Positions 17,534 through 27,269 of a stretch of DNA of 64,000 bases are shown here, piece by piece. The translations under genes were made by a program, and so were the position numbers. Under the pieces are notes generated by a model. That model had not been told where the DNA came from and did no database searches. It worked only from the letters and a program-made list of their open reading frames with translations. Within the stretch, counting starts at the first letter, position 1. The number at the start of each line of letters is the position of its first letter. Source of the stretch: Catenovulum sediminis (lineage in GTDB: Bacteria; Pseudomonadota; Gammaproteobacteria; Enterobacterales; Alteromonadaceae); the NCBI RefSeq assembly GCF_040270295.1, contig NZ_JBELOE010000102.1, one strand, 5' to 3'.

Positions 17534-18493
17534 TTAAATTTTTATGGTTGGCATTGCCGTTTTCGGAATAATCGCACCACGGTGTCTTACTACGGTTGAA
17601 GCCACTAGATGTCCGATGTTGGCCGCTCTTTCGGGTGTCGCACCGGCTAAACGTGCACTCAGGTACCCAGCACTAAAAGAATCCCCGGCTGCATTGGTAT
17701 CTGCCAATTCGTCTTTAGCAACAGGCATCGCAGGGACGCTGATACGCTCACCTTTATTTATTTCTATTAAGCAGGGTTCTATACCGCGCTTTAAAACAAT
17801 TTCGCTAACGCCAAATCCCGCCAAACGGGCGAAGGTTTGGCTTGGGTCGCTATCACCCCAGATTAGTTGATCATCTTCATATGTATGACAGGCTAAATCT
17901 GTGTTTTCTAAAACTTGCTGATACCAATATTGTGCATCTTTCAAATCAGGCCAAAGCTGAGGACGATAATTGTTGTCAAAACATACGGTCGCACCTTGTA
18001 GGCGAGCCGATTTCAACCATTGAACCAGTTTTTTCTTACCATCAGTGGGCAAAATAGCCACTGAAATTGCAGATAAATAGATATAATCAAATTGTGCAAC
18101 TGCCGCTAATTGTTCGTCAAAATCATCGCCGGAAAATAATTCTTTTGCAGCCGATTGACCTCTCCAGTACTGAAAATAACGTTCGCCTGAACTGTCGGTT
18201 TCAACAAAATAAAGGCCAGGCAATTTATCTGCAAAGCGGCGAATAAAATCACAGTGAATACCTTCACTTTGCCAATTTTCAATCATCGCGTTGCTGAGTT
18301 TGTCTGTGCCCAAACCAGTTACATATTGCACTTGTGCACTATGTACATTTTGCAGCCTTGCCATATACAGGGCGGTATTTAGAGTGTCACCAGCAAAGCT
18401 TTTGTGGATCGTGCCATTTGCATCTTCTTGTAGCTCGATCATACATTCGCCGATAAATGCAATTTTTTGGTTTACTGCTTGCTGCTGTGACAT
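17534..18493 (-). CDS. kdgK: 2-dehydro-3-deoxygluconokinase
   Basis: Ribokinase/PfkB-family kinase of the KdgK type, 319 aa, phosphorylating KDG to KDPG. Marks: IAFIGECMIELQ at the N-terminus, a GDTLNTALYMARL substrate block, YLSAISVAIL, and the C-terminal PfkB signature DTNAAGDSFSAGYLSARL with the catalytic Asp in AAGD. AAGGG lies upstream of the ATG. It joins the KDG made by KduD and by the DEH reductase to central metabolism; the KDPG aldolase (Eda/KdgA) is not in this window. The promoter carries a 15-bp dyad. Confidence 0.93.
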   Translation of the reverse strand: MSQQQAVNQKIAFIGECMIELQEDANGTIHKSFAGDTLNTALYMARLQNVHSAQVQYVTGLGTDKLSNAMIENWQSEGIHCDFIRRFADKLPGLYFVETDSSGERYFQYWRGQSAAKELFSGDDFDEQLAAVAQFDYIYLSAISVAILPTDGKKKLVQWLKSARLQGATVCFDNNYRPQLWPDLKDAQYWYQQVLENTDLACHTYEDDQLIWGDSDPSQTFARLAGFGVSEIVLKRGIEPCLIEINKGERISVPAMPVAKDELADTNAAGDSFSAGYLSARLAGATPERAANIGHLVASTVVRHRGAIIPKTAMPTIKI

Positions 18494-18867
18494 ACAAACC
18501 CTTTTTATTCGTTATGCTGCTTTATTGTGATTCACAATAATAAATTAAAACACAATGTAAGACATAATATAATTATTCATTTCATTTTTGTCAAACAAAT
18601 AGGGTTAATCTATTATACAATTTGTTTGTTTTTATATCATTTTTGCTTTAATTTGTTGATTTTTATAGTTTTTGTGGTTCTGGGATATTTTAAAAATGAG
18701 GGATGAGAATTTAATTCTAAGTTGAGATATGACAGCTATCTGTTCTTAGTGTTGGGATTTTTAACAATAATTTAAATTTTAATCTAACCGTTTTGACAGA
18801 AAGCCTTAAAAATAGATAAGACTTTCTGTCGTTTTCATTACAGATTTTTTGTTATACAGATTTGGGG
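18494..18867. promoter_or_regulatory. kdgK promoter with dyads; PL7 3' hairpin
   Basis: 374 bp AT-rich gap. Near kdgK there is a near-perfect palindrome ATTGTGATTCACAAT (18524-18538, 7-bp arms) and AATGTAAGACAT (18554-18565), the latter resembling sites before the alginate receptor and PL6-like genes. At 18795-18830 the arms GACAGAAAG and CTTTCTGTC form a 9-bp stem downstream of the PL7 gene, likely its terminator although no T-run follows on the minus strand. No gene seen. Confidence 0.5.
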
Positions 18868-20664
18868 TTAATAATCATAGCCTGTATGACTGTTATGCAA
18901 TTGATAAAATGTAGTCTGCACGTAATCAAAGTCATCTCCGGAGTTATTCTGATTGTAAGCTCCTGCTTTGAAATACATATACTCGTCATCCGCTAGATGA
19001 TAGCCGCTATTAGACATGTCAACTTTTTGCACCACATCGGGCTTTCCTTCACGCATAATAGTGACCGTTAAATCATGTCCAGATACTTGGATTTTATAAC
19101 TAAATACCTCACCCAGTGCGATACCGTCTGTTGGATCTGAAGCTGTGTTTGAGCGACTGCCGAGCATTTCGAAATACAGGTCATCACCGCCTCTTATTTC
19201 ATGGGCTAAATAAATCGAACCTTTGTTATTGTTGGGCAATTTTCGATAGTATAATCGCGCTGGCTCATCATCTGCAGCATGGATCTGACCAATGATGACT
19301 CGGCCTATTTGGTAATCTTCTCCTGTTGTTGTCACATGATCGACTTTTAATGTCGCGGTTAATGTGCCATCTATGCCGCCATATTGTTGTTTGGCGTTTT
19401 CACTATAAGTAGAAAAACCCCAATTATTTTTACTGATGCCTTGTGTATCTATTTGAGTATCGCCACGCCGTAACATTTCTCTTAATTCTGAACGGGTGTA
19501 ACTGGTGTTTGTGGAGGTTTTATAACCAGAGACGGTGGCTTTAAAGACCATACCGCCATCTTCTGCGGTAAAAAAGTAATCTGGGTGAGTATAGCCATTT
19601 GCCAGCTCTTGTTCTTTAATGTGATCAGAGCGTCCATTGCCGTCTTCATCTATCGGTACACTAATGGTCCAATCTAATAAGTCAAAATTGCCAGAAGGCG
19701 GCAAGTTTGGATTTAAAGCAAAATCAGTTGTAGTCTGGCCAGAGCTGTTGCAACCATAAAGTTTGAATTCGACAATGCCATTGTCTTGAATACTACTGGT
19801 TTCCTGAATAATGAGTTTAACATAGCGCGCTTTATGCGTTGTTATTTCAAGTGTTTGAAAAGCACTTGAAGGTGAGGCGTTTTCGTTCGTTAAGTGCGAG
19901 TACCAATCTTGTCCATTTTCTGATGTCACAAGATCAAACCGAGTTGTTAACGATTCAGCATTGTACCAATAGGTGCTGATAGATTGGGTAACACTAATTT
20001 CACCTAAATCCAACATAAGGTATTGAGGTGTGTCAGATACAGACCATCTAGAGGTGTCAGACAGGTTGTCGTCAATTGCGAGTTCAGCAGAATAATTTGT
20101 ATATTGAGAATTAGATGTCGCACTTTGTATTGGCAAGCTATATCTTTGTTGACATGCCGTTGTATCTGCAGGAGGACTGATTTTTTTTAGTTCAAACGCA
20201 TCATACCATGCCTCACCGTCTTGATAAGCTGCATAAACTGTAACTTTTGAACTATTTTGTGAGTTGAACTGTAATGTTTGTCGCTGCCAGTTATCGCTAC
20301 CGTTCTTTACGCTGTATTGGGCTTGGCTTTCACCATTTTCATTATCTAGCTTAATACCTATTTTACTATGTCCTTTAGTGAATGCGGAAAGTTGATAGTC
20401 GCTATTTTTATCAACGGATATGTCCGTTTCAAAATAACCAGATGCTTGCGAAATTTTGGCTGATAGGTTGTGTTGATACGCTTGATTAGAAATGGAAACA
20501 TCCCCGGCGTGACGCCAATCTTGCCAATTGAGTTCAAAACCTAGGTTGTTCGTTGGCGTGTCTTCTAGTTCTACATCTATTTTTTTGTCTGAGCTACAAG
20601 CGGCTAAAAGCATGCTTGTAATTAAAGCGCTGTATAGCGCAATTGACTGACTGTGTGTTTTCAT
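18868..20664 (-). CDS. PL7 alginate lyase lipoprotein with two N-terminal carbohydrate-binding-like domains
   Basis: Alginate lyase of family PL7, cleaving alginate by beta-elimination. The N-terminus is a lipobox (LLAAC, Cys23). Residues about 38-160 form a jelly-roll domain (FELNWQDW, DNWQRQTLQF, YAAYQDGEAWYDAFEL), residues about 165-305 a discoidin/CBM32-like domain (AIDDN, QYLMLDLG, SENGQDW, RYVKLII), and residues 315-598 the PL7 jelly roll. All three PL7 signatures are intact: RSELREM (391-397), QIH (460-462) and YFKAGAYNQ (564-572). QIH suggests activity on polyguluronate or mixed blocks. Probably surface-anchored, producing oligomers for the TonB receptor at 21.8 kb. A palindrome TTACATGTAA lies just before the start. 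Confidence 0.95.
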   Translation of the reverse strand: MKTHSQSIALYSALITSMLLAACSSDKKIDVELEDTPTNNLGFELNWQDWRHAGDVSISNQAYQHNLSAKISQASGYFETDISVDKNSDYQLSAFTKGHSKIGIKLDNENGESQAQYSVKNGSDNWQRQTLQFNSQNSSKVTVYAAYQDGEAWYDAFELKKISPPADTTACQQRYSLPIQSATSNSQYTNYSAELAIDDNLSDTSRWSVSDTPQYLMLDLGEISVTQSISTYWYNAESLTTRFDLVTSENGQDWYSHLTNENASPSSAFQTLEITTHKARYVKLIIQETSSIQDNGIVEFKLYGCNSSGQTTTDFALNPNLPPSGNFDLLDWTISVPIDEDGNGRSDHIKEQELANGYTHPDYFFTAEDGGMVFKATVSGYKTSTNTSYTRSELREMLRRGDTQIDTQGISKNNWGFSTYSENAKQQYGGIDGTLTATLKVDHVTTTGEDYQIGRVIIGQIHAADDEPARLYYRKLPNNNKGSIYLAHEIRGGDDLYFEMLGSRSNTASDPTDGIALGEVFSYKIQVSGHDLTVTIMREGKPDVVQKVDMSNSGYHLADDEYMYFKAGAYNQNNSGDDFDYVQTTFYQLHNSHTGYDY

Positions 20665-20671
20665 ATTTGTA

Positions 20672-20681
20672 TTACATGTAA
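20672..20681. promoter_or_regulatory. short palindrome before PL7 gene
   Basis: TTACATGTAA, within the extended TTTGTATTACATGTAAG stretch directly upstream of the PL7 start. Contains TGT-N3-ACA spacing common for FadR-type operators. Weak evidence. Confidence 0.3.
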
Positions 20682-20871
20682 GTTGATATTGTTTGATAAA
20701 ATATATTGTGAATGATTTGTTGGCAAGAAAATTTATTCTGATGGAAACTGGAATTGGTCATATTCCGTTGATTAACAAATAAAGAAAATTGCTCTGTGTA
20801 GCCGCCTCACACCGAGCTTAATTTTCGACTTATTTTCCATTTGTTTTTTACTTTTAGGTATCGTTTTTCTT

Positions 20872-21606
20872 TTACTGATTTATCACATGATCTAACGAAT
20901 ATAAGCCACGTGTTTGTGTCGTTTGCTGTTCAATTTTTTCCAGCGCTTTTGCTTCGCTCGCGTCAAACAATGCATTAATTAATCTTTGAAAATGCTTGTG
21001 CATGGCGGCTCTGGCTTTGTTGGTATCGCGTTCTTTTAGTGCTTCTAATATTTCACTGTGCTCTTGTAGCGTTTTTTCGTGATTTTGGCTGCAGATGTCG
21101 TCATAAGCCTGTATGACGTCACTACGCGTGGTTCGAATTTTCCATAAACCCAGAATGGCTTTCAGTATCGCTTTATTTTTTGTTGCTTTAGCGATGATTA
21201 AATGAAAGGTCTCATCGGCTTCTTCAACATCTTTACCTTGTGCAATTTGTTCAACTGTTTTTTCTAAGGCGGATAATTGATCGTCTGTAATTGAAAGTGC
21301 TGCGAGTGCGGCTGCTTCACCTTCAAATAAAGCTCGAGCTTGAGTTAGCTCAAATGCACTAATGGTTACTTCTGGTTCTTCCTCTTCTTTGTGCGTAAGT
21401 ACATAGACACCAGAACCTGTTTTTACTTCAACACGGCCGCGAACTTCCAATGCAATAATTGCTTCGCGAATTGTCGGACGACTTACATTGTAACATTCAA
21501 CAAATTCTCGTTCTGGCGGTAATCTAGAGCCTAGCGGAAATTCACCTGAATCAATTCTGGCTTCAATTTTTTCGACTATACTCCAAAACATTCTTTTATT
21601 TTTCAT
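20872..21606 (-). CDS. GntR-family (FadR subfamily) regulator of alginate use
   Basis: FadR-type regulator, 244 aa. N-terminal winged helix about residues 10-75 with IDSGEFPLGSRLPPEREFVECYNVSRPTIREAI-type sequence and RVEVKTGSGVYV. The C-terminal FCD domain (about 90-225) has the metal-site pattern DETFHLIIAKATKN, then EHSEIL and MHKHFQRL. Encoded between PL7 and the TonB receptor, divergent from the receptor, so regulation of the alginate lyases and receptor is likely, with a KDG-type effector. An AGG Shine-Dalgarno lies 8 nt before the ATG. Both assignments of effector and targets are inference. Confidence 0.88.
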   Translation of the reverse strand: MKNKRMFWSIVEKIEARIDSGEFPLGSRLPPEREFVECYNVSRPTIREAIIALEVRGRVEVKTGSGVYVLTHKEEEEPEVTISAFELTQARALFEGEAAALAALSITDDQLSALEKTVEQIAQGKDVEEADETFHLIIAKATKNKAILKAILGLWKIRTTRSDVIQAYDDICSQNHEKTLQEHSEILEALKERDTNKARAAMHKHFQRLINALFDASEAKALEKIEQQTTQTRGLYSLDHVINQ

Positions 21607-21685
21607 TGTTATACCTAAAAAGTAAAAAAGTTATATCAATTGACTATAATCTATTTTACATGTTTTTATCAATATTTGAATAACA

Positions 21686-21717
21686 TTGTCATACATGGGG
21701 TTCTTTTTGTAAGTCAT
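21686..21717. promoter_or_regulatory. candidate GntR sites before the alginate TonB receptor
   Basis: TTGTCATACAT (21686-21696) and TTGTAAGTCAT (21707-21717) have the TGT-N3-ACA/TCA layout of FadR-type operators. TTGTAAGTCA recurs upstream of the PL6-like gene (31607) and a variant AATGTAAGACAT upstream of kdgK (18554). Confidence 0.4.
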
Positions 21718-21818
21718 GTGATTTAATTTTTGTTTGACAAATGTTGGTTGTTTGGTTAATTTGTAAAGTAAGTCCTATTGATACGCACAGTCGTTAACAA
21801 ACTGAAGGCTCAAGCACC

Positions 21819-24800
21819 ATGAAAAACTTAAATAAAAAAATTAACAATTTCTTTAACAAGGATGCAGGAGAACATTTTAAAATGAGCTCGTTAAATAAAG
21901 CGATTTTAAGTGCTTTATTTGTATCTGCAGTTGCTCCAGCTCAAGCACAAGAAGCAACAGATAATGATGAAGTCAACGAGGAAGTAACAGAGACCATCCA
22001 GGTAACTGGTATGCGTGCTACTATGACTCGCTCGTTGAGTGAAAAGAAAAATACAGTCGCAATTGTTGATGCAATGGCTGCCGCAGATTTTGGTGAACTT
22101 CCAGGTTTGTCTCTTTCTGACGTTATCGAAAACATTACCAGTGTATCGGGTCACCGAGGTAAAGGTAGTGCCTCTGAAATGTCTATCCGTGGTTTAGGGC
22201 CGTTTTTAGGTTTCGCCACGTTTAACCAACGTACAGTAACTAGTGCGGGTGCATCTCGTGCGGTTAACTTTAAAAAATTCCCGTCTGAATTAAGTGATAA
22301 AGTTGTTGTGTATAAATCACAACAAGCTGATTTAATTGAAGGGGGTGTTGCTGGTACGATCAACGTTGATCCCCTTAAAGCACTTGATTATGGCAAAAGC
22401 TTAATTCAGGCAGAAATCGAAGGTGTCTATAACTCTCATACCGCGCGTCAAGACGGTTACAGTGGGTTAGGGCATGAGTTTAGTATTTCTTATGTTGATC
22501 AATACCGCAATACAGGTATGGGTGATATTGGTGTTTCAGTCGGTTATAAAGAATCAGATTCTTCTAACCCTGAAGAGAGTGTTTTATCCAGCTCGTCAAT
22601 GTATTCGTGTGCAACTCGATTGGCAGATGGCACACCATTAACGCCATTTTCAAACGATTGTGAAGATGATGATAGAAACCCAGGTGTAGCAGTTGATCGT
22701 TCTAATATTGATCAGTACGACCTATCATCTGTGTATTTAACCCCTTCTAGCTATACTTTCCGAAATCAGGAAGAGGAAGATGAGCGCCAGGCATTTGTTG
22801 GTACGCTACAGTGGCAACCAAGCGGCGACTGGGATATTCACGTTGATGTTGAATATTCAAATAACTTCTATTTTGAAGACCGACATGATTTGCTTTTAAC
22901 CAGTGCGCGTCGCGAATTAGATGATCAAATTGTAGGTCAAGATCATGCGCTTTTATATGCGACCGGCAAAGCTAAAATGGAAGCGCAAGGATATTACCGT
23001 GAAGAAGATGAAACCTATAACGGTTCAGGTATTAATATTGAGCATTATGTAAATGATAGCTTGCGTGTTGAGTTAGATTTATCTTATTCAAAATCTTATC
23101 GTAACCGTACCAGTTGGAAATCTCGCGTGGTTACTGGCGATTATTGGAATTATTCACTGGATTTACGCGGTGAGCGTTTACCTACACTCACTTTCTTAGA
23201 CGAAAACCGTAAAGCAGAAGGTGAAGCAGGGTATACAGGTGTTGGTGTATTTGATCCAACCAGTGCTGAATCTTGGTCTACCAGTTATAACAATGGCCGC
23301 GCAACCCGAAACCGCTATGAACGTGAAATGGAAGAGCGTTTCGATAGAATCAAAGCGGTTAAATTTGATGCTGAATATATTGTAGATAATGGTTTTATCT
23401 CAACTGTTAAAGCGGGTGTTCGTTACTCTGAAGAATCACTATATTCGGATAATGATGACGATAGAGCGATCGACCCGACGACGGGCGAAGATACTTCAGA
23501 ATACCGCGTTGATGATGAAGCGTTAGGTAATTTATTAATCGCAAATTGTTTTAAAGACTGGTCAAATCCTGAATGGATGTCGAGCGAAGATGGTGTTGCA
23601 ATTGCGGGCAACAGCGGTAAAGAAACGCCAGCCAATCAATGGGCACAGTTTGATGGCCGTTGTGGTTTTGCCAATATCTCGCAACAAGGCGAATTACAGC
23701 CAGACGGTACTTATTCATTTGTTGACATTGGTCCGTATGAAGATCGTCGTAGTGCGGGTGATGATTTAATCGATGAAAATATCCTAGCGGTATACGCAAT
23801 GAGTAACATTAATACCAGCTTATTCGGTTACGATGTAACAGGTAATGTAGGTGTGCGTGTTGTTGAAACAAGCATTGAATCAACCGGTTATGCTGGTTCA
23901 TATGAAATAGTTACGAGCCTGAATGATGATGGCACGACAAACTATAAAATGGAAACCAATGAAGGTGAGGTCGACGTTTACGTTCGCGACAATAAATCAA
24001 CTCGCGTACTGCCAAGTGCGAATATTACTTTCCACTTAGATAATGATGTGATGTTACGTGGTGCTTTATATAAAGCAATGTCTCGTCCGAATTTACAAGA
24101 CTTAGGTGCAGGTCGAGTTATTCAAGTGAGTGATGATAATGACATTACCGATCCCGCAGACTTGATTAGACGTGTTGATGGTGACAACCCTTACATGGAT
24201 CCATTAATGTCATCTAATGCGGATGTGTCTTTAGAGTGGTATCCGTCAGAAGATATGTATGTATCGGCTGCTTATTACTTTAAAAAATTCTCGGCGAATT
24301 TCCGCGGCGTTGAGTTAAACGAAACGTTAAACATTGATGGACAGGATATTCCTGCAATCGTAAATTCATTTACTTATACAGATGATCCTGCCTATTTACG
24401 CGGTATCGAGTTGTCTTATCAACATAACTACGCATTTTTACCAGAGCCTTTTAATGGTTTGGGGACTAAAGTGTCATATAACTATGCATCTTCATCGTTT
24501 GAAAACGAAGATGGTGAATTTGGTGATGTATACAACGTCGATGGAGAGTTAGAGCAGGAAGGTTACGATTTTATCGACCCAGCTAACGTTTTTGGCTTCT
24601 CTAAACATGTTTTCTCGGGCTCTGTATATTGGGATATCGGTGATTTTGAATTCCGTGTGTTGTACAAATCACGTTCAAAATACTTCCAGCCAAACTCGGG
24701 CGCGCGTGCAAACCGTTACGTAGAACCGTTTGAGTATGTGGATGCAACTGCAAAATACAAGATTAACAAAAACTTCTCCTTGTATTTTAAAGCGCAAAAC

Positions 24801-24905
24801 GTACTGGATGAAGCGCAATACATGACGCGTGGTACACAAACCACACCAACCCTGATTTCAAGTTCAGGTCCTAAATACTTCTTAAGCTTAAAAGCTAAAT
24901 TTTAA
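21819..24905 (+). CDS. TonB-dependent receptor, probable oligoalginate transporter
   Basis: Outer-membrane TonB-dependent receptor, about 1,000 residues. Order: signal peptide ending PAQAQ, an IQVTGMRATM TonB-box region, plug domain (AAADFGELPGLSLSDVIENITSVSG, SEMSIRGLGP, IEGGVAGTINVDP) and a 22-strand barrel with C-terminal aromatic Phe (LSLKAKF). It belongs to the large-loop CarA-like class common in marine carbohydrate PULs. Placed between the GntR gene and the PL6/PL17 genes, it should import alginate oligomers released by PL7. An alternative start at 21882 (MSSLNKAIL) has AGGAG upstream and gives a more usual signal peptide; the ATG at 21819 adds 21 residues. A strong terminator follows the gene. 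Confidence 0.92.
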   Translation: MKNLNKKINNFFNKDAGEHFKMSSLNKAILSALFVSAVAPAQAQEATDNDEVNEEVTETIQVTGMRATMTRSLSEKKNTVAIVDAMAAADFGELPGLSLSDVIENITSVSGHRGKGSASEMSIRGLGPFLGFATFNQRTVTSAGASRAVNFKKFPSELSDKVVVYKSQQADLIEGGVAGTINVDPLKALDYGKSLIQAEIEGVYNSHTARQDGYSGLGHEFSISYVDQYRNTGMGDIGVSVGYKESDSSNPEESVLSSSSMYSCATRLADGTPLTPFSNDCEDDDRNPGVAVDRSNIDQYDLSSVYLTPSSYTFRNQEEEDERQAFVGTLQWQPSGDWDIHVDVEYSNNFYFEDRHDLLLTSARRELDDQIVGQDHALLYATGKAKMEAQGYYREEDETYNGSGINIEHYVNDSLRVELDLSYSKSYRNRTSWKSRVVTGDYWNYSLDLRGERLPTLTFLDENRKAEGEAGYTGVGVFDPTSAESWSTSYNNGRATRNRYEREMEERFDRIKAVKFDAEYIVDNGFISTVKAGVRYSEESLYSDNDDDRAIDPTTGEDTSEYRVDDEALGNLLIANCFKDWSNPEWMSSEDGVAIAGNSGKETPANQWAQFDGRCGFANISQQGELQPDGTYSFVDIGPYEDRRSAGDDLIDENILAVYAMSNINTSLFGYDVTGNVGVRVVETSIESTGYAGSYEIVTSLNDDGTTNYKMETNEGEVDVYVRDNKSTRVLPSANITFHLDNDVMLRGALYKAMSRPNLQDLGAGRVIQVSDDNDITDPADLIRRVDGDNPYMDPLMSSNADVSLEWYPSEDMYVSAAYYFKKFSANFRGVELNETLNIDGQDIPAIVNSFTYTDDPAYLRGIELSYQHNYAFLPEPFNGLGTKVSYNYASSSFENEDGEFGDVYNVDGELEQEGYDFIDPANVFGFSKHVFSGSVYWDIGDFEFRVLYKSRSKYFQPNSGARANRYVEPFEYVDATAKYKINKNFSLYFKAQNVLDEAQYMTRGTQTTPTLISSSGPKYFLSLKAKF

Positions 24906-24952
24906 TGTTGTCCCTGCCAGTGTATCGACATGATGCACTGACTTGAGTGTTC

Positions 24953-24991
24953 GGAGCGCATCGTTACCTACTTAAGGTGCGCTCCTTTTTT
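24953..24991 (+). terminator. terminator downstream of the alginate receptor
   Basis: Stem GGAGCGCA (24953-24960) with TGCGCTCC (24978-24985) and six T. A preceding hairpin CAGTGTAT/ATGCACTG lies at 24918-24940. Confidence 0.85.
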
Positions 24992-25025
24992 AAGCCTGAA
25001 GATTGTTTGTTAGAACGGAGTTTTT

Positions 25026-27254
25026 ATGAAAGTACACCAATTACTACTCGGTATCCTATTATCCGCTGCGAGTAGTTTAGCGCTGGCAGCACAATATAAA
25101 GTAGCAAACCAGTCAGAATACGAAATTGCAGCTCAAAAACTGTCTGCAGGTGATACTGTTATTTTGGCAAGTGGTGAATGGAAGAACTTTGAAATCGTAT
25201 TTAAAGGAAAGGGCACGAAAGAAAAACCTATTACATTAACAGCCGAAACAAAAGGTAAAGTGGTTTTAACTGGGCAATCTAACTTACGTTTAGCCGGTGA
25301 ATATCTAGTCGTTTCAGGACTGGTTTTTAAAGACGGCTATACGCCGAGCAACTCTGTTATTTCATTTAAATATAACGATAAAGAACTGGCAAATAATAGC
25401 CGTGTAACAGAAGTTGTCATTGACGAATTCAGTAATCCAGACAGGTTTGAATCTGATTATTGGGTTGCGCTGTATGGTAAAAATAACCGCTTTGACCATT
25501 CATTTTTGCGCGGCAAAAGAAATAAAGGTGTGACGATGGCTGTGCGCTTGAATACTGAAGCAAGCCAGCAAAACCATCACTTAATTGACCATAACTATTT
25601 TGGGCCCCGTCCGACGTTTGGCTCAAATGGCGGTGAAACTTTGCGCATTGGTACCAGTCATTATTCATTAACCGATTCGTACACGCGTGTTGAAAACAAT
25701 TACTTTGACCGATGCGATGGTGAAGTTGAAATTATTTCGGTTAAGTCAGGTAAAAACCAACTTAAAAATAACGTATTTTTTGAATCGCGTGGCACATTAA
25801 CTTTGCGTCACGGCAATGGTAACGTTATTGAGAATAATGTCTTTTTAGGCAATGGTGTTGAGCATACCGGTGGTATTCGTGTAATTAACCGAGACCAAGT
25901 GGTGCGTAATAACTATTTATCAGGTTTAACCGGTTATCGTTTTGGTAGTGGCTTTACTATCATGAATGGGGTACCTAATTCTCCAATTAACCGTTATCAC
26001 CAAGTGGTTAATGCGGTAGTTGAAAACAATACTTTAATCAACGTTGAAAATATTTATTTAGGAGCAGGTTCTGACAGTGAGCGCACTGCAACCCCTAAAG
26101 ATTCTCGTTTTAAAAATAACCTAATTATAAATGACACCAAAAAGTCACCATTTAGTGTATTTGATGATATGAGTGGTATTGATTTTGTTGACAATTTAGT
26201 CAACTTTGAGCCCTCTGCTATCAAACAGGGTCTTAAAAAGAAAAGTGTATCGTTACGCAAAGATAAAAACGGCTTATTGGTATTAAAGGGCGGCAAATAC
26301 GGCGCACAGTTAGATAAAGTATTAGAGAAAAATGACGCAGGTCCAAACTGGTACAGTAAAGCCGATCTGAAAAAATCTTTTGATAGTGGAAAGGTGATTG
26401 CTGTTAAACCTGCAGATAGCGTGTTGTCAGAGACGTTAGCACAAGCACAGTCTGGTGATGTTATTGAGTTAGCAAGTGGCGAATATGTCGCACGTAAAAT
26501 ATTGGCTGTCCATAAAACCATTACTTTTAAAGCAGCACAAAATGCTGAAGTGGTCATTTACCCAGAGCGTAGCTCACTATTTGAAATCCAAAACTTAGGT
26601 TCTTTAAAGTTACAGGGGATTACTATTAGCGGCCAGCGTAGCCCGGATTCAAGCGGCAATGTACTTATCCGAACGCAAAAATGGGGGATGTACAATAACT
26701 ACGATTTTATTATGCACAACAGCAAAATTGTCGATTTAGATATTAATCATTCATTCCACTTTTTTGATGCGGGTGCGCGCAGTTTTGCTGACTTAATTGA
26801 ATTACAGGGTAACGAATTTATTAATATTACGGGTGATTTGTTACGCCTGAATCGAGAAACAGACGACTTAGGCATCTATAACGCTGAATATGTTGTTTTG
26901 AAAAATAATAAATTTGACGGCGTGCAAGGCGTATTAATTGATTTGTACCGGGGTGGTCGAGATGAAAGTACATTTGGTCCGCACCTTGCCATGACAGACA
27001 ATACAGTGAGTCAAGTTGGTTTAGGTAAACGCAATAAATTAGATGCATCGATTCGTTTACATGGGGTTCAGCATTCAGTTGTTGAAAATAACTTATTTAA
27101 CAACAGCGAGCTTATCAAGATAGAGCATACGGTTGGCGATCCGCAAACTTATATTCGTAATAACGTATTTAAAAATACGGAAAAACCAACAGCGGTAGAA
27201 CTTGTTTTTAAACAAACACCCACTGCAATCATTGAACAAAACGAATATAAATAA
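25026..27254 (+). CDS. PL6 alginate lyase, two-domain (AlyGC-like)
   Basis: Alginate lyase of family PL6 with two right-handed parallel beta-helix domains, matching the 740-residue layout of AlyGC from Glaciecola/Paraglaciecola. Signal peptide ends SLALAA. The N-terminal catalytic helix has NGGETLRIG, calcium-site acids in CDGEVEIIS, the catalytic Lys240 in SVKSGKN and Arg261 in LTLRHGNGN; their 21-residue spacing equals that of the catalytic Lys/Arg pair in AlyGC. The second helix domain starts about residue 455 (AVKPADSVLSETLAQAQSGDVIELASGEY). Such enzymes are exolytic on polyguluronate and give unsaturated monomers. First gene of the PL6-PL17-kdgF-MFS operon; the PL17 start lies 15 nt downstream. 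Confidence 0.95.
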   Translation: MKVHQLLLGILLSAASSLALAAQYKVANQSEYEIAAQKLSAGDTVILASGEWKNFEIVFKGKGTKEKPITLTAETKGKVVLTGQSNLRLAGEYLVVSGLVFKDGYTPSNSVISFKYNDKELANNSRVTEVVIDEFSNPDRFESDYWVALYGKNNRFDHSFLRGKRNKGVTMAVRLNTEASQQNHHLIDHNYFGPRPTFGSNGGETLRIGTSHYSLTDSYTRVENNYFDRCDGEVEIISVKSGKNQLKNNVFFESRGTLTLRHGNGNVIENNVFLGNGVEHTGGIRVINRDQVVRNNYLSGLTGYRFGSGFTIMNGVPNSPINRYHQVVNAVVENNTLINVENIYLGAGSDSERTATPKDSRFKNNLIINDTKKSPFSVFDDMSGIDFVDNLVNFEPSAIKQGLKKKSVSLRKDKNGLLVLKGGKYGAQLDKVLEKNDAGPNWYSKADLKKSFDSGKVIAVKPADSVLSETLAQAQSGDVIELASGEYVARKILAVHKTITFKAAQNAEVVIYPERSSLFEIQNLGSLKLQGITISGQRSPDSSGNVLIRTQKWGMYNNYDFIMHNSKIVDLDINHSFHFFDAGARSFADLIELQGNEFINITGDLLRLNRETDDLGIYNAEYVVLKNNKFDGVQGVLIDLYRGGRDESTFGPHLAMTDNTVSQVGLGKRNKLDASIRLHGVQHSVVENNLFNNSELIKIEHTVGDPQTYIRNNVFKNTEKPTAVELVFKQTPTAIIEQNEYK

Positions 27255-27269
27255 GGGGCGCTAATCGCA

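Noticed and set aside
17374..17571. 65-codon frame between the SDR and kdgK
   Set aside because: No Shine-Dalgarno, overlaps the end of kdgK, and the translation shows no recognisable feature.
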